Assembly (NCBI GenBank): GCA_034420775.1
Contig: DAOUKZ010000003.1
Span: 1 to 16,794, forward strand
Direction of reading: 5' to 3'
Origin: DAOUKH01 sp034420775
GTDB lineage: Bacteria > Chloroflexota > Dehalococcoidia > SHYB01
Length of the DNA: 16,794 nucleotides
The position numbers and the translations under genes were made by a program. Position 1 is the first letter of the stretch; each line of letters begins with the position of its first letter. Below are positions 1 to 7,037 of the stretch, piece by piece. Under the pieces are notes generated by a model. The model searched no databases. It was not told where the DNA came from and was given only the letters and a program-made list of their open reading frames with translations.

Positions 1-670
1 GGTCGAGGAGCCAGGAGCGCACGACGCTGCCGAAGCGCCAGATCTGGGCGATCTTGTCGACCTCGAGGCCGAACTCCTCCTTGGCCTTGAGCATCTGGAA
101 GCCCTCGGCGTAGGCCTGCATCAGGCCGTACTCGACGCCGTTGTGGACCATCTTGGTGAAGTGGCCGGATCCGGCGGGGCCGACTCGCCCGTAGCCCGTC
201 GTCGGCGACGGGGCCAGGGTCTGGAAGATCGGTTCGAGGCGGGCGAAGGTCTCGGTGGGGCCACCGACCATGAGCGAGTAGCCGCCTTCGAGCCCCCAGA
301 TGCCGCCGCTGGTGCCGGAATCGAGGAAGTCGATACCTCGTTCGGCGAGATCGGCGGCGCGGCGCATGCTGTCGCGGTAGTCGGCGTTGCCGCCGTCGAT
401 GACGGCGTCGCCGGGGGAGAGCGCGTCCGCGAGCGTGGCGATGATGCGCTCGGTGACGTCGCCGGCGGGGGCCATGACCCAGACGGCGCGCGGCGGCGTG
501 AGCTTGGAGACGAGGTCTTCCAGCGAATCGGCTCCGCCTGCGCCCTGCTCACGGGCAGCCTCGATGGCCTTGGGGTCGAGGTCGAAGACGGTGACGCGGT
601 GGCCGCCGGCCAGGAGGCGCGCCGTCATGGCGCCGCCCATGCGTCCGAGGCCGACCATTCCGAGTTCCAT
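1..670 (-). CDS. gnd: 6-phosphogluconate dehydrogenase (decarboxylating), C-terminus cut by window edge
   Basis: The gene oxidatively decarboxylates 6-phosphogluconate to ribulose 5-phosphate in the cytoplasmic pentose phosphate pathway. 223 residues are visible. The Rossmann motif VGLGRMGG lies at residues 6-13, the SGGIWGLEGG substrate loop at 121-130, and the catalytic Lys173 and Asn177 in FTKMVHNGVEYG. The second Rossmann strand ends VFDLDP, with Asp30 where NADP-dependent enzymes carry an Asn-Arg-Thr type phosphate-binding motif, so NAD+ preference is inferred. The sequence fits the short (about 300-residue) GndA/YqeC-type clade rather than the 470-residue E. coli form. The ATG at 670 is preceded by AGGAAAGG. 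It lies 36 nt after the tal-pgi stop with a hairpin between them, so the two are one operon. The rest of the protein lies outside the window. Confidence 0.95.
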   Translation of the reverse strand, partial: MELGMVGLGRMGGAMTARLLAGGHRVTVFDLDPKAIEAAREQGAGGADSLEDLVSKLTPPRAVWVMAPAGDVTERIIATLADALSPGDAVIDGGNADYRDSMRRAADLAERGIDFLDSGTSGGIWGLEGGYSLMVGGPTETFARLEPIFQTLAPSPTTGYGRVGPAGSGHFTKMVHNGVEYGLMQAYAEGFQMLKAKEEFGLEVDKIAQIWRFGSVVRSWLLD

Positions 671-686
671 GTCGTCCGCCTTTCCT

Positions 687-704
687 GGCGGGAGGAATCC
701 CGCC
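687..704 (-). promoter_or_regulatory. Intercistronic hairpin between tal-pgi and gnd
   Basis: A perfect 7-bp stem (GGCGGGA / TCCCGCC) with a TTCC loop starts 2 nt after the tal-pgi TAA and ends just before the gnd ribosome binding site. No T-tract follows, so it is unlikely to be an intrinsic terminator. A role in mRNA processing or stability, or in setting the gnd to tal-pgi ratio, is inference. Confidence 0.5.
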
Positions 705-706
705 GG

Positions 707-3409
707 TTATGCCGTGGCCGGTGCGCCCTCGACGCGGGCGGCGCGGCGCCCCAGGTCGAGGAGCGCCTGCAGGTCGCCCACGGCCTGGGCCCGAATGAGC
801 ACGCCGAAGCTGTAGCCCTCGCCGGGGATGTCGAGGTCGTCTCCCTGGGGCGGCTCGAATTGGAGGAAGATGCCGCTGTCCGGGCCGCCCTTGTGCAGCT
901 GGCCCGTGGAGTGGAGGTAGCGGGGGCCGTATCCGGCGGTGGTGGCGATCTTGTGGCGCTCGGCAATGCGGCGGCGGAGCGCGGCGACGGCTGCGTCCGT
1001 CTCGGCGGTCTGGGGGCCGTAGACCTGGATGGCGGCGTAGTCGCCGGGCTTGGCCCCGGCGAGCAGCGCGTCCGGCGACGGCGTTTCCGGCGTCTCGGGC
1101 AGCGCGCCGGAGTCGAGGTAGGCGTCGAGGAGTCGCTTCGTCATGTCCTTCGCCTGCTGCACGTTGGGCTGGTCGAAGGGCTGGATGTCCAGGATGTGGC
1201 CAGCGACGGCGGCGGCAAGCTCCCAACGGAAGAACTCCGCGCCGAGGTCGTAGGCGTCGTTGAGGTGGAGGCGCAACACGGGGGGGCCCGCCTCGGCGAG
1301 CGCGTTGGCCGCCTCGTCGAGCTCGCGGTTGTCCTTGCCCTGGAGCCTTGGGTAGACGAAGAGCCGGTCGTCGCCGTAGGCGTCCGCGTCCAAGAGGGGC
1401 TCGCCGTCGACGGGGATGATGCCCGCGCCGTCCTTGCCGGTGCTCTCCGCGAGCAGCTGCTCGACCCACAGGCCGTAGCCCTCGAGGCCGGGGCCGGTGA
1501 GGAGGGTGAGCTTGTCGCGGCCCTCGCGGGCGAGCGCCCCCATCGCCGCGCCGAGCAGGGCCGCCGGGTTCTCGGCGGCGGGCGCGTTGGCGGTGTCGCG
1601 CATGCGGGCGGCGCGGCTCAGCAACTCGCTGGGGTCGAGGCCCATGAGCGCCGCCGGGGCGAGGCCGAAGTAGGAGAGCACGGAGTAGCGCCCGCCGATG
1701 TCGGCGGGGTTGATGAAGACGCGGCGGAAGCCTTCGTCCCGCGCCAGCCGTTCGAGGGGTGTGCCGGAGTCCGTGACCGCGACGAAATGCGATCCGGCGT
1801 CCTCGGCGCCGGCGGCGTCCTCGACGAGGCCGCGGAAGTAGCGGTAGAAGGCATGCACCTCGGCGGTGGAGCCCGACTTGGAAGAGACGATGAAGAGGGT
1901 GCGCGCCGGGTCGATGGCGTCGCTGACGCTCCGCACCCAGGCGGGCGCGGTGGAGTCGAGCACGATGAGGCCGGGGTAGCCGTCTTGGGGGCCGAAGGTG
2001 CGCCGTAGGACTTCGGGGCCGAGGCTGCTGCCGCCCATGCCGAGGAGGACGGCGTGCTGGAACTCTTCGGTGCGTATCTCGTCCGCGAAGGCGGTGAGCT
2101 CGCCGACATGCTTCGCCATCGTCTCGGGAGCGCCGAGCCAGCCCAGGCGGTCGGCGATCTCCGTGGGGTCGTCGCGCCACGCGGTGTGGTCCTTGGCCAG
2201 GATGCGCTCCATCACCTTGCCGGCATCGAGCCGACCAAGGGCGCCGTCGACGGCGGGCCGGTGCGCTCCCAGGCCGGCGAGGAAGCCGTCGGGGCTCCCC
2301 GATTGGAGCAGGGCGAGCTTGTCGGCGATGTTGCGCTTCAGGGAGTCGAAGGCGTCGATGAAGGCGTCGACGCCGTCGGCGAGCAGCTTGTCGGTGACGG
2401 CGTCCATGTCCACGCCGACCTTGGCGACGCCGTCGAGGACCTCGTCGGCCTCGGAGACGTCGCCGGTGAGCCGGGCCTCCGGCTGCCCCTTTTCCAGCAG
2501 GGAGACGATGGTGTTCGGCGGCAGGGTGTTCACAGTGTGCGGTCCGATGAGGGGCTCGACGTAATGGAGCTCGTCGTAGGCGGGGTTCTTGGCGCTGGTG
2601 CTGGCCCACAGGGGGCGTTGCACGCGGGCCTGCTGCTCCTTGAGGTGGGCAAACCGCTCGCTCTCGAAGATGTCCTTGAACATCCCGTAGGCCTTCTGGG
2701 CATTGGCGATGGCGGCGCGGCCGAGCAGGGGTTCGAGGTCGTCCGCCCCGGCGTCGATGCGCTCCTGAAGCTGGGCGTCGACGGCGGTGTCGACGCGGCT
2801 GAGGAAGAAGGAGGCGACGGAGGCGACCCGGCTGACGTCGCCGCCCGACTCGGCCAACTGCTCCAGGCCGGCGAGGTAGGACTCGATGACCTGCCGGTAG
2901 GCGGCGAGGGAAAAGATCAGGGTGACGTTGACGTTGATCCCCTCGCCGATGAGCTGCCGGATGGCGGGCATGCCGGCGGGGGTCGCCGGAATCTTGATCA
3001 TGGCGTTGGGGCGTTCGAGCATCTTGAAGAGGCGGCGGGCCTCCTCGATGGAGGCATCAGTGTCGTGGGCGAGGTCGGGGCTCACTTCGAGGGAGGCGTA
3101 GCCGTCGGCGCCGCCGGTGCGGTCGTAGAGGGGGCGCAGGAGGTCGGCCACCATGCGGATGTCGTCGATGGTCAGCGCCTCGTAGGTCTCGTCGACGGTG
3201 GCGCCCTCCTCTGCAAGAGAGCGGAGGGCGTCGTCGTAGTCGGCGCTGCCGGCGATGGCCTTCTCGAAAATGGAGGGGTTGGAGGTGAGGCCGGAGACGC
3301 CAGAGTCGATGAGCCGCGCCAAGTCGCCGGAGACGATGAGGCCGCGCCGCACGTTGTCGTACCAGATCGATTGGCCGAGGCTTGCGGTCTCTTGGATCGC
3401 GTTGGTCAT
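707..3409 (-). CDS. tal-pgi: Bifunctional transaldolase / glucose-6-phosphate isomerase fusion
   Basis: This is a single protein of about 900 residues with two enzymes. Residues 1 to about 365 are a transaldolase: SGLTSNPSIFEKA near 40-51, the Schiff-base lysine in MIKIPATPAG near 139, NVTLIFS near 162, and LWASTSAKNP near 268. Residues from about 375 to the end are a phosphoglucose isomerase: LLGMGGSSLGPEVL near 455, the SKSGST phosphate-binding loop near 510, GGRYS near 573, and the C-terminal HSTGQLHKGGP carrying the catalytic lysine. The fusion joins the non-oxidative pentose phosphate pathway to glycolysis in the cytoplasm. Two adjacent ATGs exist at 3412 and 3409. The AAGGAG box is 1 nt from the first and 4 nt from the second, so 3409 is preferred. 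It is followed by gnd and preceded by a transketolase remnant. Such fusions are known in several phyla. Confidence 0.95.
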   Translation of the reverse strand: MTNAIQETASLGQSIWYDNVRRGLIVSGDLARLIDSGVSGLTSNPSIFEKAIAGSADYDDALRSLAEEGATVDETYEALTIDDIRMVADLLRPLYDRTGGADGYASLEVSPDLAHDTDASIEEARRLFKMLERPNAMIKIPATPAGMPAIRQLIGEGINVNVTLIFSLAAYRQVIESYLAGLEQLAESGGDVSRVASVASFFLSRVDTAVDAQLQERIDAGADDLEPLLGRAAIANAQKAYGMFKDIFESERFAHLKEQQARVQRPLWASTSAKNPAYDELHYVEPLIGPHTVNTLPPNTIVSLLEKGQPEARLTGDVSEADEVLDGVAKVGVDMDAVTDKLLADGVDAFIDAFDSLKRNIADKLALLQSGSPDGFLAGLGAHRPAVDGALGRLDAGKVMERILAKDHTAWRDDPTEIADRLGWLGAPETMAKHVGELTAFADEIRTEEFQHAVLLGMGGSSLGPEVLRRTFGPQDGYPGLIVLDSTAPAWVRSVSDAIDPARTLFIVSSKSGSTAEVHAFYRYFRGLVEDAAGAEDAGSHFVAVTDSGTPLERLARDEGFRRVFINPADIGGRYSVLSYFGLAPAALMGLDPSELLSRAARMRDTANAPAAENPAALLGAAMGALAREGRDKLTLLTGPGLEGYGLWVEQLLAESTGKDGAGIIPVDGEPLLDADAYGDDRLFVYPRLQGKDNRELDEAANALAEAGPPVLRLHLNDAYDLGAEFFRWELAAAVAGHILDIQPFDQPNVQQAKDMTKRLLDAYLDSGALPETPETPSPDALLAGAKPGDYAAIQVYGPQTAETDAAVAALRRRIAERHKIATTAGYGPRYLHSTGQLHKGGPDSGIFLQFEPPQGDDLDIPGEGYSFGVLIRAQAVGDLQALLDLGRRAARVEGAPATA

Positions 3410-3444
3410 CATGCTCCTTCGCTGTTTCGCATAGCCTCAATCAA

Positions 3445-3567
3445 TCAGTGGCGGCGTCCAGAGGCGACGTTGACCGCGGGATGGCCCGAATTGGCCCGTT
3501 CGACCCGATCAATAGGAAGGCCCGGCATCGTTTCGATGCACCGTTGATCGAGTTCCGCGTCGTGCAT
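3445..3567 (-). pseudogene. tkt: Truncated transketolase N-terminus (40 codons), possible leader ORF
   Basis: An ATG-to-TGA reading frame of 40 codons sits 35 nt before the tal-pgi start on the same strand. Its residues 5-30 follow the canonical transketolase N-terminus: LDQRCIETM, then LPIDRVERANSGHP, matching the family pattern LDxxCIxTxxxLxIDxVxxANSGHP. The family's next block (GxPMGxAPxxY) is absent. The frame diverges at AVNVAS and stops. An AGGGA box lies about 10 nt before the ATG. Transketolase normally exceeds 600 residues, so this is a stump left by a deletion of the gene that would naturally precede tal-pgi and gnd. Alternatively it is a retained short leader ORF coupled to tal-pgi translation, or an assembly collapse. 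No transketolase activity is possible. Confidence 0.75.
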
Positions 3568-3684
3568 GGCGTCTGCTTCCCTGGGTAGCGCTACACCCTC
3601 GGCGCGGCGGTCTGGGGGTGGGCGGGCGTGGTGAAGCGGGCTCCTTTGCGGCGGCTCACCGGCGGGCCGGGCCGGCTCGCGTTC

Positions 3685-3714
3685 ATGATACGGCTGCCCT
3701 TGGGAGAGGGTCAA
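3685..3714 (-). promoter_or_regulatory. Sigma-70-type promoter for the tkt remnant/tal-pgi/gnd operon
   Basis: On the minus strand TTGACC (3714-3709) and TATCAT (3690-3685) are separated by 18 bp. Each matches 5 of 6 consensus bases. The predicted start is near 3678, giving a leader of about 110 nt before the transketolase stump and about 270 nt before tal-pgi. It begins directly after the rnpB terminator, which suggests a clean transcriptional boundary. Confidence 0.6.
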
Positions 3715-3721
3715 CGGGCTA

Positions 3722-3757
3722 GACATAAAGAGAGGACCCCGGGGAAGGCCGGGGTCC
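3722..3757 (-). terminator. Rho-independent terminator of rnpB
   Basis: A perfect 9-bp GC-rich stem, GGACCCCGG (3734-3742) with CCGGGGTCC (3749-3757), has a 6-nt loop. In the minus-strand sense it is followed by TCTCTTTATG, a moderately T-rich tract. It lies a few bases after the 3' end of the RNase P RNA. Confidence 0.75.
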
Positions 3758-3760
3758 GGG

Positions 3761-4146
3761 CCGAGAGGGCCTGTAAGCCGAGTTCTGTTCCCGCGGCGGC
3801 GGTTTACGGCCCGAAGGGCCTTCCTCCCGCGGCCGTGGGCGGTGGCCATCTATCTAGCCCCGCCGTTGCCGGCGGGGTCGAGCGGCCAACCCGAGGACGA
3901 GCCGGGCGCTCATGGTCCTCCTACTTGGCCTTGCTCCGGATGGGGCTTGCCCGAGGCCGCGGTCACCCGAAGCCCCGGTGAGCTCTTACCTCACCATTGC
4001 ACCCTTACCCTTCCGAAGAAGGGCGGTATGTTTCTGTGGCGCTATCCGTAGGGTCGCCCCTCCTGGGAGTTACCCAGCATCCTTGCCCGGTGGAGCTCGG
4101 ACTTTCCTCCCGCCCTCGCGAGCGGGCGGCCACCCGGCCCTCTCGG
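3761..4146 (-). ncRNA. rnpB: RNase P RNA, bacterial class A
   Basis: This is the catalytic RNA of ribonuclease P, which matures tRNA 5' ends. Reading the minus strand, the conserved core blocks appear in order: GAGGAAAGTCC (within 4092-4109), ACAGAAACATACCGCC (about 4023-4038), a GGGTAAGGGTG block with GTAAGAG nearby, GGAGCAAGGCCAAGTAGG, AGATAGATGGCC (about 3846-3857) and the 3'-terminal ACAGAACTCGGCTTACAG (3771-3788). The two ends pair perfectly: CCGAGAGGGCC at 3761-3771 with GGCCCTCTCGG at 4136-4146 (helix P1). That sets the boundaries to within a few bases. The length of about 386 nt is normal for type A. Apparent reading frames through this stretch are not genes. Confidence 0.97.
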
Positions 4147-4155
4147 TCCGCCTTC

Positions 4156-4161
4156 AGTATA
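4156..4161 (-). promoter_or_regulatory. -10 box of the rnpB promoter
   Basis: TATACT on the minus strand (5 of 6 consensus bases) lies 9 nt before the P1 helix, so transcription would start within a few nucleotides of the RNA 5' end. No good -35 hexamer is visible at 16-18 bp, where the sequence is only GC-rich. The region also serves as upstream DNA for the divergent amidohydrolase gene. Confidence 0.5.
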
Positions 4162-4231
4162 CGCCGCCCGCTCCGGCGGCGGCGCTGGTGTATCATCGCG
4201 CCGACCGGGATGGAACGGCGAGGAGGCCGGC

Positions 4232-5410
4232 GTGGGCGCGACCTTGAAGCTGAAGTACGGCGTCATCTCCACCGACGAGCACGTGCAGGAGGCGCCCGAC
4301 GTGTGGACGAGCCGCATGTCGAAGGAGAAGTGGGGTTCCGACATCCCGCAGATCGTCGACCTCGAAGACGGCTCACAGACGTGGCACATCCGGGGCGAGA
4401 CCGCCATCGGCGACTACGGCGTGGCCATCGTCAACGCGGCGATGAAGCCGCGCCACTCCTGGCCGCGCCGCTGGGAAGACGTGCCGCCCGAGACCTACAC
4501 GCCGTCGGAGCGCCTCAAGGTCATGGACGTCGACGAGGTCGATACCCACACCTTCTTCCCCAACGTCGCCGGCATCGCCAACCAGAATTTTCAACAGAAG
4601 GGCGACGAGCAGTTCCGGCTGGAGTGCATCCGCGCCTACAACGACTGGCTGATCGAGGAGTGGGTAGACTTCAGCCCCCGCTTCATCGCGCAGTGCATCA
4701 GCCCGATGTGGGACGTCGACCTGACGCTGCGAGAGATCGAGCGGGCGGTGAAGCGGGGCCACAAGGCGGTGGTGTGGCACGGCGCGCCGGAGGCCATCGG
4801 CCTGCCCCATTTCAACGACGAGCACTGGTTCCCGGTCTACGAGCTTGCCTCCGATCTCGGCGTGCCGCTCTGCCTGCACCTCGGGGCGGTGCGGACGCTG
4901 CCGCCGTTCCCCGGCTACAAGTGGAACACGCTGCGGGCCATGGGCTCTACCCGCAGCATCTCGGTGCACATGCAGGTGGTGGCCAACGTGCTCTTCTCAG
5001 GCGTGCTCGACCGCTTCCCCAAGCTGAAGACGGTGACCGTGGAGAGCGGCATCGGCTGGATCCCCTACCTGCTCGAGCTCTCCGACCACGAATACGCGAA
5101 CCTGAACGTCGCCGCCGACGGCCTGAAGACCAAGCCGAGCGAGGCCTTCCGGCGGCAGATGTGGGCCAACTTCTGGTACGAAGAGTTCGGGATGCGGAAC
5201 CGCTACGAGATCGGCGTCGACAACATCATCTACGAGACCGACTATCCGCACCCGACCTCGACGTGGCCCAACTCCAAGCGCCTCCGGGACCACGCCCTCC
5301 GCGACGTCCCCGAGGACGAGCGCCGCAAGATGCTCATGGACAACGCCATCGGCCTGTACAACCTGGACGTGGACAAGTCGGCGCTACTGCAATCCAAGGC
5401 AAGCGCCTAG
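4232..5410 (+). CDS. Metal-dependent amidohydrolase (COG2159 / Amidohydro_2 family)
   Basis: This is a cytoplasmic TIM-barrel hydrolase or decarboxylase of 392 residues. The GTG start at 4232 is chosen because AGGAGG lies 5 nt upstream. Visible metal-site elements are ISTDEHVQE (Asp15, His17) on strand 1, CLHLGA (His216), the ESGIGWIPY block (Glu271) and ETDYPHP (Asp337) near the C-terminus, in the order expected for the PF04909 family that includes ACMSD and gamma-resorcylate decarboxylase. The usual HxH on strand 1 is DxH here, common in the environmental branch of the family. The substrate cannot be read from sequence. It is followed 45 nt later by a VOC-fold gene on the same strand, which suggests a two-gene catabolic unit. 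It diverges from rnpB. Confidence 0.9.
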   Translation: MGATLKLKYGVISTDEHVQEAPDVWTSRMSKEKWGSDIPQIVDLEDGSQTWHIRGETAIGDYGVAIVNAAMKPRHSWPRRWEDVPPETYTPSERLKVMDVDEVDTHTFFPNVAGIANQNFQQKGDEQFRLECIRAYNDWLIEEWVDFSPRFIAQCISPMWDVDLTLREIERAVKRGHKAVVWHGAPEAIGLPHFNDEHWFPVYELASDLGVPLCLHLGAVRTLPPFPGYKWNTLRAMGSTRSISVHMQVVANVLFSGVLDRFPKLKTVTVESGIGWIPYLLELSDHEYANLNVAADGLKTKPSEAFRRQMWANFWYEEFGMRNRYEIGVDNIIYETDYPHPTSTWPNSKRLRDHALRDVPEDERRKMLMDNAIGLYNLDVDKSALLQSKASA

Positions 5411-5455
5411 CGAGCACGTAACGAGCGAACACGTAACCAGGTTAGGGGGAACACC

Positions 5456-5914
5456 ATGCCGCAGGGCTACGACTTCTCAGGCGTCGACCACATCACGGTC
5501 ACCGTTTCAGATATGGAGCGGTCCCTCCGGTTCTACCGCGACCAGCTCGGCTTCTCCGTCACCCTCGACGTGGTCGCCCCCCACGACCGCGACGTCATGA
5601 ACCTGGCGCACCGCACTCCCCGGGAGGGCCACCGCATGGTCACGCTCGACACCGGTGGCGGCCCCACCGTCTCGCTAACGGAGTACAAGGACCCCCACGG
5701 CAAGGGCATCCTGCTCGACGACCTCGGCGTGACGCATTTCGCCATCGGCGTCTCCGACCTGGCGGCGCTGACGGAGCGGTTGGTCGGGATGGGAGTGGAG
5801 TCGCCGCGCCCCGGCTTCTTCGTCGACCCCGACGGCATCCTGATCCAGTTCATGTCCCCAGGCCACGCCGCGGAGACAAGGGCGCGCTACCAGGGGAAGG
5901 CGGCGGGGGGCTAG
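5456..5914 (+). CDS. VOC superfamily protein (glyoxalase/dioxygenase fold)
   Basis: This 152-residue protein has two beta-alpha-beta-beta-beta modules. Module 1 begins VDHITVTVSDMERSLRFYRDQLGF (metal ligand His12) and contains SLTEYKDPHG (Glu77). Module 2 begins GVTHFAIGVSDL (His94) and ends DPDGILIQFM. The last position is usually Glu (LIEF) but is Gln131 here, giving a His-Glu-His-Gln set that may alter metal affinity. The ATG is preceded by AGGGGGA at a 5-nt spacing. Its place after the amidohydrolase suggests a shared aromatic or xenobiotic catabolic or lactoylglutathione-lyase-like role, but the substrate is unknown. The intergenic gap contains a short direct repeat (CACGTAAC at 5415-5422 and 5431-5438). 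It ends 15 nt from the convergent hicB. Confidence 0.88.
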   Translation: MPQGYDFSGVDHITVTVSDMERSLRFYRDQLGFSVTLDVVAPHDRDVMNLAHRTPREGHRMVTLDTGGGPTVSLTEYKDPHGKGILLDDLGVTHFAIGVSDLAALTERLVGMGVESPRPGFFVDPDGILIQFMSPGHAAETRARYQGKAAGG

Positions 5915-5929
5915 CGGGACGGCTTCCCG

Positions 5930-6418
5930 TTAGGTCGAGGTCAAAGCAGGGGACCCCTTAGGCTGTTGGACCGCGGCTCTATCCTCCAGTACAAGGTCGC
6001 GCCCGACGGCTCGGAGTGCCTTTTCGACCGACGTAATGTGTGAACGATGCCCGGGGTCGACAAGTCGCCTGACGGCGTTTTCTTGCAGCCCCAACCGGGC
6101 GGCGAGCGCGACGTTGGTCATGCCCTGCTCCCGCATGGCGGCATAGAGGGCTAACTTCGCCGCGACAATGGGCGCCACGGAGATCAGCACCTGGCCCTCA
6201 GCAAGGGGGCTGGGGGATGGAATCTCCTGGCGGTCATCGACGTACATGGCCAGAGCGACCCCCAAGCAGTCCTGGGCCATTTCCAGGGCTTCTTCCCATG
6301 ACCACCCGCCGGTGTTGGCTCCGTATACATCCGGAAAGTTCACCACGTAGGCTTCCCTTCCGGTCGCCCGTTGCTCCTCTTCGTCGGGGACGATATTGCA
6401 GGGATAGGCGTAGCGCAT
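5930..6418 (-). CDS. hicB: HicB-family antitoxin with C-terminal helix-turn-helix
   Basis: A 162-residue antitoxin. Residues 1-75 form the degenerate RNase H-like HicB fold: MRYAYPCNIV, then REAYVVNFPDVYGANTGG, then a WEEALEMAQDCLGVALAMYV helix and the PSPSPLAEGQ linker. Residues 80-145 contain a DNA-binding helix-turn-helix (MTNVALAARLGLQENAVRRLV). It is expected to neutralise the HicA mRNA interferase and to repress its own operon. Its ATG lies 3 nt after the hicA stop, so the two are translationally coupled in the toxin-first order typical of hicAB. It converges on the VOC gene. Confidence 0.9.
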   Translation of the reverse strand: MRYAYPCNIVPDEEEQRATGREAYVVNFPDVYGANTGGWSWEEALEMAQDCLGVALAMYVDDRQEIPSPSPLAEGQVLISVAPIVAAKLALYAAMREQGMTNVALAARLGLQENAVRRLVDPGHRSHITSVEKALRAVGRDLVLEDRAAVQQPKGSPALTST

Positions 6419-6421
6419 GAG

Positions 6422-6628
6422 CTAGAACTCTCTTCTATCGATGTGCAAGTCCTTCAGCATCGAGGCCAGCGTGCCGGTCGGAATCTCGCCATGCGGGACA
6501 GTTGTCCGGAAAGCGCCGAGCCAGACCGAACCATGGCTCCCTTTCCCGCGAGTGGGTTCGAAGGTGACGTCAAAGCGATGCCTACGGGCGTATCGTCTGA
6601 GCCTTCTTAAGAACTCCCTGTCGTTCAC
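6422..6628 (-). CDS. hicA: HicA-family mRNA interferase toxin
   Basis: A 68-residue toxin with a double-stranded-RNA-binding-like fold that cleaves mRNA independently of ribosomes. The catalytic histidine is His32 in TRGKGSHGSVW, followed by TTVPHGEIPTGTLASMLKDLHI, the standard HicA C-terminal half. The length is normal, so the toxin looks intact. The start is GTG at 6628 with a weak GGAA about 6 nt upstream. A weak start fits a toxin kept at low level. hicB follows after 3 nt. A ribbon-helix-helix antitoxin gene ends 54 nt upstream on the same strand. Confidence 0.9.
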   Translation of the reverse strand: MNDREFLRRLRRYARRHRFDVTFEPTRGKGSHGSVWLGAFRTTVPHGEIPTGTLASMLKDLHIDRREF

Positions 6629-6640
6629 CAGCTATTCCAA

Positions 6641-6652
6641 CACATATTTGTG
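6641..6652 (-). promoter_or_regulatory. Possible hicAB operator
   Basis: CACAAATATGTG (4-bp arms, AATA centre) lies 13 nt before the hicA start in a locally AT-rich stretch. TTGCTG occurs upstream as a possible -35. The position suits HicB autorepression, but the palindrome is short and could be chance. Confidence 0.3.
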
Positions 6653-6682
6653 CGATCAGCAAGATGATGCTGCTCGCGGCGG

Positions 6683-7027
6683 CTAACGGCCGGAACGAAG
6701 GGTATCGAGGTCGCCTTCCCAGCCGGTTCCTCGAAGCGCACGAGCCTCGTCACCGGACAGGACCTCGCGGTCGTAGAGGGCTTCGCGGGGCAGGTTCTCG
6801 GACATGCGCAATCCGCCATCCCTTGCCGTGATGTCGTCGACTACTTCTTTGAGCAGCCGTCGGCGGCGGTCGTCGGCCGTCTCGCCCTCGACTTCGGTGG
6901 CTGGTCCTGAGATGAGCGTGATGAGGTAGCCGCGCACGAGCGCCGACACCGAGGTGCCGAGTTCCGCCGCCTTGATGCGCACGCGTCGGTGCGTCTCTTC
7001 ATCGATGGATACGGTGATGTTCTTCAT
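6683..7027 (-). CDS. Ribbon-helix-helix antitoxin (VapB/CopG-like), no adjacent toxin
   Basis: A 114-residue protein. The N-terminus KNITVSIDEETHRRVRIKAA followed by LGTSVSALVRGYL is a classic ribbon-helix-helix DNA-binding domain (beta strand 2-8, two helices to about residue 40). The C-terminal tail ends RALRGTGWEGDLDTLR, resembling the toxin-wrapping tail of VapB-type antitoxins of PIN-domain toxins. No PIN domain or remnant follows: only 54 nt separate the TAG from hicA. The start is ATG at 7027 behind a weak GGGA. A perfect palindrome overlies its promoter, indicating autoregulation. It may be an orphan antitoxin or may regulate the adjacent hicAB. Partner unknown. Confidence 0.8.
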   Translation of the reverse strand: MKNITVSIDEETHRRVRIKAAELGTSVSALVRGYLITLISGPATEVEGETADDRRRRLLKEVVDDITARDGGLRMSENLPREALYDREVLSGDEARALRGTGWEGDLDTLRSGR

Positions 7028-7037
7028 GGTCCCAGCT

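Noticed and set aside
143..2008. Long open frame on the plus strand (621 codons) opposite gnd and tal-pgi
   Set aside because: It is antisense to two clearly recognised enzymes. The composition is Gly/Val/Ala/Arg-rich with no domain, as expected for the complement of GC-rich coding DNA. The same holds for the plus-strand frame at 2054-3547.
549..2609. Long minus-strand frame (686 codons) inside tal-pgi
   Set aside because: It is in a different frame of the same strand with an Arg/Pro/Ala-rich translation and no motifs. The fusion enzyme explains the region.
3490..3515. Possible tRNA T-arm (GTTCGA)
   Set aside because: No cloverleaf partners (acceptor stem, anticodon arm) surround it. The segment is part of the transketolase remnant.
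3628..4247. Several open frames across the rnpB region
   Set aside because: They lie over conserved RNase P RNA helices and core motifs. The translations show no domain.
3997..5421. 474-codon plus-strand frame overlapping rnpB and the amidohydrolase
   Set aside because: It is an out-of-frame shadow of the amidohydrolase, with an Arg-rich translation.
6625..6683. PIN-domain toxin remnant after the ribbon-helix-helix gene
   Set aside because: The downstream frame reads through into hicA without the expected start-overlap or the acidic DTS/N-type motif of VapC. The gap is only 54 nt.
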